DNA of 40,743 bases from Chthoniobacterales bacterium (GTDB taxonomy: Bacteria; Verrucomicrobiota; Verrucomicrobiia; Chthoniobacterales; JACTMZ01): the NCBI GenBank assembly GCA_014879535.1, contig JACSRX010000045.1, positions 1-40,743 of the forward strand, written 5' to 3'. Position 1 is the first letter of the stretch. Every line of letters begins with the position of its first letter. The translations under genes and the position numbers were made by a program. A model generated the notes under the pieces. The model saw only the letters and a program-made list of their open reading frames with translations. It did not search any database and was not told the origin of the DNA. Below are positions 34,376 through 40,743 of this stretch, in pieces.

Positions 34376-34455
34376 GACGCCAGTGGGACTCTTCGGGCAT
34401 CGCGCAAGCACCAGGTGGTGCCGGCAGCGAAGCAACAAACAACCGGAGATTCCAC

Positions 34456-35409
34456 ATGACCATTCCAACCATCCGCGGCCGCGTGGCCCGCCCGCAGAAA
34501 GCCGTCATCTACGGCCCCGAGGGCGTCGGCAAATCGACGCTCGCCAGCCAGTTCCCCGCGCCCGTCTTCATCGACACCGAAGGCGGCACCCACCACCTCG
34601 ACGTGGTTCGGTTCCCCGAACCCGCCACGTGGGACGACGTCACCGCCACGATTGCCCAGCTCGCGGTCGGCGGGCACGAGTTCAAGACCCTCGTCATCGA
34701 CACAGCCGACTGGCTGGAGAAGCGCCTGGCCGCCCACATCTGCAAGAAGGCCGGCAAGGAATCCATCGAGGATTTCGGCTACGGCAAGGGCTTCACCCTC
34801 GTGGCCGAGGAGTTCGCCAAATTCCTGGCGTCGCTCGATGGCCTGATCCGCCAAGGCATCCACATCGTGTTTCTCGCGCACAGCACGGTGCGCAAGTTCG
34901 AGTCGCCCGACCAGGCCGGCAGCTACGACCGCTACGAGCTCAAGCTCTCCAAGCAGACCGCCCCGCTCATTAAGGAGTGGGCCGACCTGATCCTCTTCGC
35001 CAACTACGTGACAAAGGTGGCCGAGGGCGACACGGGACGCCGTCGCGGCATCGGCGGCAAGGAGCGCGTCCTCTTCACCACCCACGCGGCGGCCTACGAC
35101 GCCAAGAACCGCCACGGTCTCGAGGACCGGCTGCCCTTCGCCTTCGACTCCATCGCCCGCGTCTTTGGTGCGGCCGCAGCGGCTCCGGCTGCTGCCCCCG
35201 AGCCCGCCAAGTCGGTGGCCGACCAGCTCGCCGCCGTCTTCACCGGCCGAGAGGACGCCGTCCGCGAATTCCTCGTCAGCCGCGGTCAGATCAAGGCCGA
35301 AGGCACATGGGCTGACATCCCCGGCGACTACGCCAAGCGCATCCTGTCCGAGCCCGAGCGGTTCCTGCAGGCCGTGGAAGCCAACCAGCAGCAGGAGGCC
35401 GCCAAGTGA
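34456..35409 (+). CDS. Sak4-like phage recombination ATPase (AAA_24)
   Basis: 317 residues. Walker A is G-P-E-G-V-G-K-S (20-27), followed by F-I-D-T-E-G-G-T and a Walker B-like T-L-V-I-D-T-A-D-W. This is the short RecA-like core of Sak4-type single-strand annealing or recombinase proteins of phages. The C-terminal 90 residues are an Ala/Pro linker plus a small helical domain. It probably loads on single-stranded DNA and acts with the next two genes in recombination. GGAG stands nine bases before the ATG. It overlaps the nuclease gene by four bases (GTGA). High GC makes antisense frames open, which are not genes. Confidence 0.88.
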   Translation: MTIPTIRGRVARPQKAVIYGPEGVGKSTLASQFPAPVFIDTEGGTHHLDVVRFPEPATWDDVTATIAQLAVGGHEFKTLVIDTADWLEKRLAAHICKKAGKESIEDFGYGKGFTLVAEEFAKFLASLDGLIRQGIHIVFLAHSTVRKFESPDQAGSYDRYELKLSKQTAPLIKEWADLILFANYVTKVAEGDTGRRRGIGGKERVLFTTHAAAYDAKNRHGLEDRLPFAFDSIARVFGAAAAAPAAAPEPAKSVADQLAAVFTGREDAVREFLVSRGQIKAEGTWADIPGDYAKRILSEPERFLQAVEANQQQEAAK

Positions 35410-36410
35410 GCCTGCGCCCCTCCGCCCTGCCCAAGCTGGCCGAGTGCGCCTGCTACGAGGCCGATCCCAATCCCGGCCCTGCCGCGGAGCGCGGCTCAGC
35501 CCTCGACGCCCTCTTCCGCAGCCGCATGGCCGGCCACCCCGACCAGGCCGAGATGTTCTTCGAGCCCACCGAGGCCGACTTGGACGCGGTGGACTGGGCC
35601 GCGACCACCGTGCGTGCTTTGGCCGGCGGCACGGAGGTCATCACCCGCGAGCAGGACTGCCGCATCGACATCCCCGGGTTTGACAAGCCCGGCACAGCCG
35701 ATGCGCTCATCCCCGACAAGCTCGCCCACGCCGACCTCAAGACCGGGCAGAAGCGCAACTACCGCGAGCAAATGGCGGCCTACGCCTTGGGTCTCATGGA
35801 GCAGCATTTCGCCTCCGAGTGGACCGCCCATCTCATCTTCTGCGACCGGAAGGAAGTCGTCACCCTGCGTTTCAGCTTCGAGGAAGCCAAGCGCCTCGTC
35901 GGTGCGGTGGTTGCCCGCTACCGCGACCCGCAGAAACAGCCAACGCCCTGCGACTACTGCGGATGGTGCGCCAAGCGCGAAACCTGCCCGGCAAGAATGG
36001 CCCTCGCCGCCCAGGCCACCGAGGTGGCGGCCCCGTCGTTCGACTTTGAGGCCGTCCTCTCCGACAACGTCAAGCTCGGCAAGTTCCTCTCGGCCTGCGC
36101 CGTGCTCGACGACTTCCGCGAGCGTGCGGAGGCCGTGGCGAGGGAGCGCCTGCAAGCCGGCCACGAAATCCCCGGCTGGAAGCTCGTCACCCGCCGCGGC
36201 CCCGAGTTCGTCGATCACGTCAGCGTCGGCCAGCACATCCAAGCCCTCGGCTTCGGCCCCGTCCTCGCGGCCTACGGAAACCTCGGCGCGAAGAAATTCC
36301 GCGACCTCTGGGCCGCCCGAATGCCCTCGGAGAAGCCGTTCCCCGAGGAACTCGTCCATCACGGCAAAGCGACCATTTCGCTGCGCCAGTCCAAACAAAC
36401 CAACCAGTAA
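35406..36410 (+). CDS. DUF2800 phage nuclease, Cas4/RecB-like
   Basis: 334 residues, starting with a GTG that overlaps the previous stop. The PD-(D/E)xK core is visible: G-T-A-D-A-L-I (D99), H-A-D-L-K-T-G-Q (D110, K112), then Q122 and Y126. Four cysteines (C182, C185, C188, C194 in P-C-D-Y-C-G-W-C...C) could hold an iron-sulfur cluster, as in Cas4 and AddB. DUF2800 proteins are phage-encoded exonucleases that generate single strands for annealing. It sits between the Sak4-like and DUF669 genes, the usual phage order. The C-terminal 130 residues are helical and of unknown role. Confidence 0.85.
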   Translation: MSLRPSALPKLAECACYEADPNPGPAAERGSALDALFRSRMAGHPDQAEMFFEPTEADLDAVDWAATTVRALAGGTEVITREQDCRIDIPGFDKPGTADALIPDKLAHADLKTGQKRNYREQMAAYALGLMEQHFASEWTAHLIFCDRKEVVTLRFSFEEAKRLVGAVVARYRDPQKQPTPCDYCGWCAKRETCPARMALAAQATEVAAPSFDFEAVLSDNVKLGKFLSACAVLDDFRERAEAVARERLQAGHEIPGWKLVTRRGPEFVDHVSVGQHIQALGFGPVLAAYGNLGAKKFRDLWAARMPSEKPFPEELVHHGKATISLRQSKQTNQ

Positions 36411-36416
36411 CCAACC

Positions 36417-36821
36417 ATGCCTACCTACAAGTCATCCGAACCCACCGCCCGCCCCGACCACGTCCCGGCCGGCGACTACACCGTGGAAGTGCTCAACGCC
36501 GAGGAGTCCGTCTCCAAGCAGGGCAACGACCTCATCGAACTGAAGCTCAAGGTCGAGCCCTCCGGCGCGATCTGCTTCGACAACCTCGTCTTCACGCCTA
36601 ACGCATTCTGGAAGATCGACGCCTTCCGCGCCTCTACCGGTGAGAAGGTCGTTCCGGACGAGGACGTGAACATCGAGCCCGACGACCTCATCGGGCGCAA
36701 AGGCCGCGCCCGCCTCACCGTCGAGGAATACAACGGCCGCAAGCGCAACAAGGTCGCCGCGTGGCTCCTGCCCGAGGCATCGCAGAAAGGAGGCTCGTCG
36801 CATGGAAACAACCCGTTCTGA
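36417..36821 (+). CDS. DUF669 protein, probable phage single-strand DNA binder
   Basis: 134 residues starting six bases after the nuclease stop. It matches the DUF669 pattern: P-A-G-D-Y-T-V-E-V-L-N-A-E near the start, G-N-D-L-I-E-L-K-L-K-V, and the F-W-K-I-D strand followed by G-R-K-G-R-A-R-L-T-V. Its short tail is G/S-rich and ends in N-N-P-F, like the acidic tip of single-strand binding proteins although less acidic. DUF669 genes lie in phage recombination/replication blocks and are believed to encode single-strand DNA-binding proteins. Its 3' end overlaps the helicase start by 20 bp. Confidence 0.82.
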   Translation: MPTYKSSEPTARPDHVPAGDYTVEVLNAEESVSKQGNDLIELKLKVEPSGAICFDNLVFTPNAFWKIDAFRASTGEKVVPDEDVNIEPDDLIGRKGRARLTVEEYNGRKRNKVAAWLLPEASQKGGSSHGNNPF

Positions 36822-38337
36822 CCAGCCAATCTCCCTGCGCGGCTACCAGGTCGATGCGCTCAACGCCATCACCAAAGGCTTCGCCGACTACGACCGGCAG
36901 ATCGCCGTGAAGCCGACGGGGGCCGGGAAGACGATTCTTTTCGCCGCCCTGGCCCGGCACTACCAACCGCGCCGCACGCTCGTCCTCGCCCACCGCGAGG
37001 AACTCATCCAGCAGGCGGTGGACAAGATCGCCCGCGCAACCGGCCTACAAGCCGAGGTCGAGATGGCCGAGCACAAGGCCTCGCTCGAGGCACCCGTGGT
37101 CGTTGCCTCGGTCCAGACGCTCATGCGGGAGTCGCGGCGCCAGCGCTGGCCGCGGGACCATTTCGGTCTCGTGGTCGTTGATGAGTGCCACCACACCCTG
37201 GCCGACAGCTACCTCAACACGCTGCGGCATTTCGACGAAAACGCCCACGTCCTCGGAGTCACCGCCACCCCTGATCGCGGCGACAAGAAGGCCCTCGCTC
37301 GCTACTACCAGAACATTGCCTACGAGATCACCCTGCTCGACCTCATCAAGCAGAGCTGGCTCTCCCCGATCAAGGTCAAGACGGTGCCCCTGCGTCTGGA
37401 CCTGCGCGGCGTGCGCACCACGGCCGGCGACTACAACGCCGAGGATCTCGGTCACGCGCTTGAGCCCTACCTCGAAAAGATCGCCGACGTGATGGCCGCG
37501 CATCGGCACCGGAAGATTCTGGTGTTTCTGCCCCTTATCTCGCTCTCGCAGCGTTTCGCCGCCATGTGCCGCCAGCGCGGTTTGCCCGCTGAGCATGTGG
37601 ACGGCCAAAGCCGGGACCGCCCCGAGGTTCTCGAACGCTACCGCCAAGGGCAGACGACGCTCCTAAGCAACGCCATGCTCCTCACCGAGGGCTACGACGA
37701 GCCGTCTATCGACTGCGTTGTCTGCCTGCGACCGACCAAGGTCCGCAGCCTCTACTCGCAGATCGTGGGCCGCGGCACGCGCATCTGGCCCGGCAAGGAT
37801 CACCTCCTGCTCCTGGATTTTCTGTGGCTCAGCGAGGAGCACAACCTAGTCCGGCCCGCCCACCTCATCGCCCGGGATTCCGAAGAAGCAGATGAAATCA
37901 CCGACGCCCTCGACGAGGAAGGCGACCTTGAGGAGGCCCACGATGAGGTGAATGCCGACCGCACGCGCCGCCTGCGCGAGCGCCTCAAGTTCAACGCCAA
38001 GCGCAGCAGCCGCATCTTTGACGCCCTCGAGTTCGCCGTGGGCATCGCCGATCCGGGCATCGCCGACTTCGTGCCGACCATGCCTTGGCATGGCGATCCG
38101 GTGAGCCCGAAGCAGAGCGACATCCTCACGCGCTCGGGCATCGATGCGGCCAGCGTGCGCTGCAAGGGCCAGGCCTCGCTCATCATCGACAAGCTCTTCC
38201 TGCGCCGCGCCCTCGGTCTGGCCTCGGCCAAGCAGGTCCGCTGGCTGAGCAAACTCGGCCACCCAAGCCCGGAACTGGCCACGTTCGAGGAGGCCACAGT
38301 GTTCCTCGCCCGGAAGTTCGGGCAGGCCGCCGCCTGA
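36802..38337 (+). CDS. SF2 DEAD/DEAH-type helicase (phage type)
   Basis: 511 residues. Motif Ia region and Walker A P-T-G-A-G-K-T (38-44), motif II D-E-C-H (127-130), T-A-T-P (motif III), and motif VI with Q-I-V-G-R-G-T-R identify an SSL2/RAD25-like SF2 helicase, common in phage replication modules. The C-terminal 120 residues hold a helical domain with K-Q-V-R-W-L-S-K-L-G, often seen in phage helicases of this type. The ATG at 36802 overlaps DUF669 by 20 bp, with AAAGGAGG just upstream. It probably unwinds DNA at the phage origin or at recombination intermediates. Confidence 0.88.
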   Translation: METTRSDQPISLRGYQVDALNAITKGFADYDRQIAVKPTGAGKTILFAALARHYQPRRTLVLAHREELIQQAVDKIARATGLQAEVEMAEHKASLEAPVVVASVQTLMRESRRQRWPRDHFGLVVVDECHHTLADSYLNTLRHFDENAHVLGVTATPDRGDKKALARYYQNIAYEITLLDLIKQSWLSPIKVKTVPLRLDLRGVRTTAGDYNAEDLGHALEPYLEKIADVMAAHRHRKILVFLPLISLSQRFAAMCRQRGLPAEHVDGQSRDRPEVLERYRQGQTTLLSNAMLLTEGYDEPSIDCVVCLRPTKVRSLYSQIVGRGTRIWPGKDHLLLLDFLWLSEEHNLVRPAHLIARDSEEADEITDALDEEGDLEEAHDEVNADRTRRLRERLKFNAKRSSRIFDALEFAVGIADPGIADFVPTMPWHGDPVSPKQSDILTRSGIDAASVRCKGQASLIIDKLFLRRALGLASAKQVRWLSKLGHPSPELATFEEATVFLARKFGQAAA

Positions 38338-38348
38338 TCACCACGTCC

Positions 38349-40361
38349 ATGCCACGCTACCGCTCCACCACACCCCGGCCCGCGCTCCCCCGCCGCACGC
38401 TCGACTACCTTGAGCGCGGCGCCCTGGAGGGCTCGCGAAATGCCGAACTCTTCGACGCCGCCTGCCAGTTCCGCGACGCGGGCTTCGGCCAGGACGAGGC
38501 CGAGGGACAACTCATGGCGCGGGCCATGGCAGACGGGCTCGGCGAATCCGAGGCCCGTCACGCCATCGGGTCCGCCTTCTCGCAGGCCGCCCGCGAGGCC
38601 ATCGTGCCACTGCGAACCGGCCGCCTCCCCCCACCCCCGCATGCCGCCGAGGCTGACCACCGCCCGAAGTTCGTGGCCGAACCGCTGGAACTGCCAGCGC
38701 CTCCCGAGGGCGGCTTCCTCCGCCTCCTCGAAGCCTGCTTCGGTCCCGACGACCTTGTCGCCATCGCCCCCGGTATGGAGGACGACGAGGGCAACGTGGT
38801 CCCCAAGCGCGGCGTGACCCTATCCGTCGCCGACTGGCGCAAGCGTGTGGAATCCAAGGGCGGCATCGACCGCTGCTTCTCCACCAAGCTCGGCCTCTTC
38901 GTGCGCCTCAACCCCATGCAGCAGGGCGGCTCGCGCAACGACGAGGTGACCGCCTTCCGCCACGTGCTGGTCGAGTTCGACCGCGACGCCAGCGGAGCTG
39001 ACATCCCCAAGGGCGTGCAGTTCGGCGCCATCGTCGCAAGCGGCCTCCCGGTCTCCGCCGTCATCGACTCGGGCAACAAGTCCATCCACGCCTGGGTGCG
39101 CGTGGACGCACCCGACGCTGGCGAATACCGCCGCCGCGTGGACATCGTCTGGGACTGGCTCGACGGCCTCAACCTCGACAAGAAGAACAAGAACCCCTCG
39201 CGCTTCTCCCGCTGCCCCGACGGGTGGCGCACCGTGGACGGCGAAAAACGCCGACAGCGCCTGCTCGCCATCGGCCTCGGAGCCAAGTCGTGGGCCGAGT
39301 GGGAAGTCCGCATGATCGACGACCAGATCGAGCGCATGCCCGTCTCCGCGCTGGCCGTCTACGACACCTCCAACGACCCCAACTCCGTCCTGGGCGACCG
39401 CTGGCTGTGCCGCAGCGGATCCTTGGTCATCGTAGGCCAGTCCGGCATCGGCAAGTCCTCCTTCTGCATGCAGGTCATGATCTTGTGGGCCTTGGGACGA
39501 CCGGCCTTCGGAATCGCACCGACCGCAGGCCGCCCGATCAAGTCCCTGCTGATCCAAGCCGAGAACGACATCGGCGACCTAGCCGAGATGTATCAGGGCG
39601 TGCGGGCCGGCATGGGGCTCACGCCCGAAGAGGAGCGGCTCCTGGAGGACCGCATCTTCATCTACCGCGACACCACGCACACGGGCGAGGAGTTCACGGC
39701 CCTCGCCGCCAAACTCATCGAGCGCCACAAGCCCGACATCGTCTGGGCCGATCCCCTGCTCAATTACATCGGCGACGACATCAGCGAGCAGAAGGTGGTC
39801 GCCGAGTTTTGCTGCAACCGACTCAACTCGATCGGCCTCCAGACCGGAGTCATCTGGGCGCTGCTCCACCACACCGGCAAGCCCTCGAAGGACCCGAAGG
39901 CCGGCACCCATTGGACCGCCTCGGACCTCGCCTACAGCGGCCTCGGCAGCTCCGCCCTGGTCAACTGGTCGCGCGAGACCGCCGTGATCATGCGGGTCAA
40001 GGCCCCCGACGGCACGCCGCCCACCTTCCAGCTCTCCATGACCAAGCGCCGCCAGCGCGCGGGCCTGCGCGACATGCTGCGGACTCCGACCGACACGATC
40101 TTCATCCGCCACTCGGGCGGATCGGGCATCTGCTGGGAGCAGTGCGCTCCGCCGCCTGCCCCAAGCAAGGGTGCCGCGAGCTATTCGGTCGGCAAGCCGG
40201 GGCGTCCGAGCACTTTCGACGAGGGCAAATTCCGCGCCGTCTTGGACGAATTCGGGGGCTCGCTCACCCGCGAGAACGAAAACGAGGTTGCTGCAAAATT
40301 CGATGTCTCGGTCCGCACGATCTGGAACTGGCACAAACGTTTCTCCGCCAACCCTCAGTGA
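38349..40361 (+). CDS. Phage primase-helicase with RepA-like AAA_25 ATPase
   Basis: 670 residues from the ATG at 38349, 11 bp after the helicase stop. An earlier in-frame ATG at 38085 would overlap the helicase by 250 bp and is not preferred. The N-terminal half looks like a primase of the archaeo-eukaryotic type (V-L-V-E-F-D at 206-211, S-G-N-K-S-I-H-A-W-V at 241-250, N-P-S-R-F-S-R-C-P). The central ATPase has Walker A G-Q-S-G-I-G-K-S (363-370) and W-A-D-P-L-L-N-Y, typical of RepA-like AAA_25 helicases. The C-terminus (about 618-668) is a helix-turn-helix. This is the likely replication initiator of the element. Confidence 0.88.
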   Translation: MPRYRSTTPRPALPRRTLDYLERGALEGSRNAELFDAACQFRDAGFGQDEAEGQLMARAMADGLGESEARHAIGSAFSQAAREAIVPLRTGRLPPPPHAAEADHRPKFVAEPLELPAPPEGGFLRLLEACFGPDDLVAIAPGMEDDEGNVVPKRGVTLSVADWRKRVESKGGIDRCFSTKLGLFVRLNPMQQGGSRNDEVTAFRHVLVEFDRDASGADIPKGVQFGAIVASGLPVSAVIDSGNKSIHAWVRVDAPDAGEYRRRVDIVWDWLDGLNLDKKNKNPSRFSRCPDGWRTVDGEKRRQRLLAIGLGAKSWAEWEVRMIDDQIERMPVSALAVYDTSNDPNSVLGDRWLCRSGSLVIVGQSGIGKSSFCMQVMILWALGRPAFGIAPTAGRPIKSLLIQAENDIGDLAEMYQGVRAGMGLTPEEERLLEDRIFIYRDTTHTGEEFTALAAKLIERHKPDIVWADPLLNYIGDDISEQKVVAEFCCNRLNSIGLQTGVIWALLHHTGKPSKDPKAGTHWTASDLAYSGLGSSALVNWSRETAVIMRVKAPDGTPPTFQLSMTKRRQRAGLRDMLRTPTDTIFIRHSGGSGICWEQCAPPPAPSKGAASYSVGKPGRPSTFDEGKFRAVLDEFGGSLTRENENEVAAKFDVSVRTIWNWHKRFSANPQ

Positions 40362-40513
40362 CCTGCTGCAAAAATGATGAAAAATCTGATGCAAAAATCT
40401 AAAGCTGCAGCTGCTGCAAATAATACCCATCCCCACCCCCCTAAAGGGGGTGGGGTGGTATTTGCAGCTTGCAGCAGGGTGGGAATCCCCCGGCTCGGAA
40501 AGGAGCCTGCCCG
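40362..40513. promoter_or_regulatory. AT-rich repeats and long hairpin after the primase-helicase gene
   Basis: A stretch of A-rich near-repeats (GCTGCAAAAAT, GATGAAAAATCT, GATGCAAAAATCT) at 40364-40400 contrasts with the GC-rich surroundings. It is followed by a hairpin: GCTGCAAATA (40413-40422) pairs with TATTTGCAGC (40459-40468), and inside it CCCCACCCCC (40431-40440) pairs with GGGGGTGGGG (40446-40455). No T run follows. It may be a replication origin, an operator or a strong pause/terminator. Confidence 0.6.
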
Positions 40514-40743
40514 ATGAGTTCCGGGGACTACGCCGCCAAGCAAGCCGTCCGCGATGCCCAGCACGCCAAGGCCTACCGCCAGTGGGTGGCGGGGCTACCG
40601 CAGGACGAGCGCGACCGCCTCGCCGCCCTCGGCCTCGCCGAGCCCCTACCCGACGACCACCGCGCCTCGGGCACCGGCCTCGATGACGACATCGCCAATT
40701 CCCCGGCGGCATCCGTGGCCCCCATCGAGCCGCAGGACGATCT
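40514..40743 (+). CDS. Unrecognised gene, 3' end beyond the window
   Basis: An open frame of 76 complete codons from the ATG at 40514, preceded by AAGGAG at a spacing of eight bases, running to the window end. The sequence begins S-S-G-D-Y-A-A-K-Q-A-V-R-D-A-Q-H-A-K-A-Y and is helical and charged, followed by an Asp/Pro-rich stretch. I do not recognise it. As the next gene of the phage-like module it may encode a small replication or nuclease protein. Confidence 0.6.
   Translation, partial: MSSGDYAAKQAVRDAQHAKAYRQWVAGLPQDERDRLAALGLAEPLPDDHRASGTGLDDDIANSPAASVAPIEPQDD

Larger units (their letters stand above)
34078..34455. promoter_or_regulatory. Divergent control region between the defence and replication modules
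   Basis: This 378-bp region has no gene and must hold promoters for both the leftward ATPase-kinase operon and the rightward replication operon. It holds six TGATGCC copies and two palindromes (listed separately). I could not pick out a reliable -35/-10 pair on either strand. A GGAG nine bases before the Sak4-like ATG is the likely ribosome-binding site. Confidence 0.6.

Noticed and set aside
40431-40455. Perfect GC hairpin as a simple Rho-independent terminator
   Set aside because: No T run follows on either strand; other roles remain open.
39579-40712. Antisense frame over the end of the primase-helicase gene and the hairpin
   Set aside because: The plus strand has complete ATPase motifs, and the antisense translation is Gly/Arg-rich without domains.

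Overview
The window looks like a chromosomal segment of a high-GC member of the Verrucomicrobiota. The best single marker is a 51-residue 'small basic protein' (12188-12343) of a family known from Chlamydiae and Verrucomicrobia. A DUF5069 protein, a DUF2851 protein and two CCA-less tRNA-Val genes fit the same picture. This assignment is an inference from gene content; no species can be named from the sequence alone.

Left part (1 to about 17150): conserved core genome. A DUF2851 gene cut by the window edge, a DUF5069 gene and pdxJ run rightward. They converge on a leftward nusA-infB-rbfA-nrnA-truB-ribF transcription/translation operon. That operon has a clear promoter and an intrinsic terminator in its leader, and a tRNA-Val(CAC) lies upstream on the same strand. 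Then follow a DUF4288 gene, a leftward set (small basic protein, RsuA/RluB-type pseudouridine synthase, RidA, HlyD-type adaptor), two MFS-type transporters, a short MgtE-type Mg2+ transporter, and a rhodanese-YceI fusion whose rhodanese loop lacks the usual cysteine. The core ends at tRNA-Val(GAC), 17076-17147.

Middle part (about 17150-34080): accessory DNA that starts directly after the tRNA. It opens with decayed small genes: a frameshifted ComEA-like helix-hairpin-helix piece, a zinc-ribbon ORF, and an integrase-arm-like ORF with an in-frame TGA. A 16-kb block of eight leftward genes follows. In transcription order these are an SMC/TrlF-like ATPase, a soluble histidine kinase with HEAT-like repeats, a response regulator, an SNF2 helicase with a C-terminal DUF3883 domain, a DUF1156 DNA methylase, a Fic protein, a DUF499 ATPase, and an unrecognised protein. 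The helicase, methylase and DUF499 ATPase are a recurring defence-type set. What stands out is the upstream ATPase-kinase-regulator module on the same strand, with gene overlaps or minimal gaps inside it, which suggests a signal-controlled anti-phage system.

Right part (about 34080-40743): a 378-bp divergent control region with six TGATGCC copies and two palindromes, then a rightward phage-type recombination/replication module. It encodes a Sak4-like ATPase, a DUF2800 Cas4-like nuclease, a DUF669 protein, an SF2 helicase and a primase-helicase. These are followed by an AT-rich repeat and hairpin region that could be an origin or a terminator, and by a gene that runs off the window. The simplest reading is an integrative element or degraded prophage, inserted at tRNA-Val(GAC), that carries a defence cluster. 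Its integrase and far end are not in the window.
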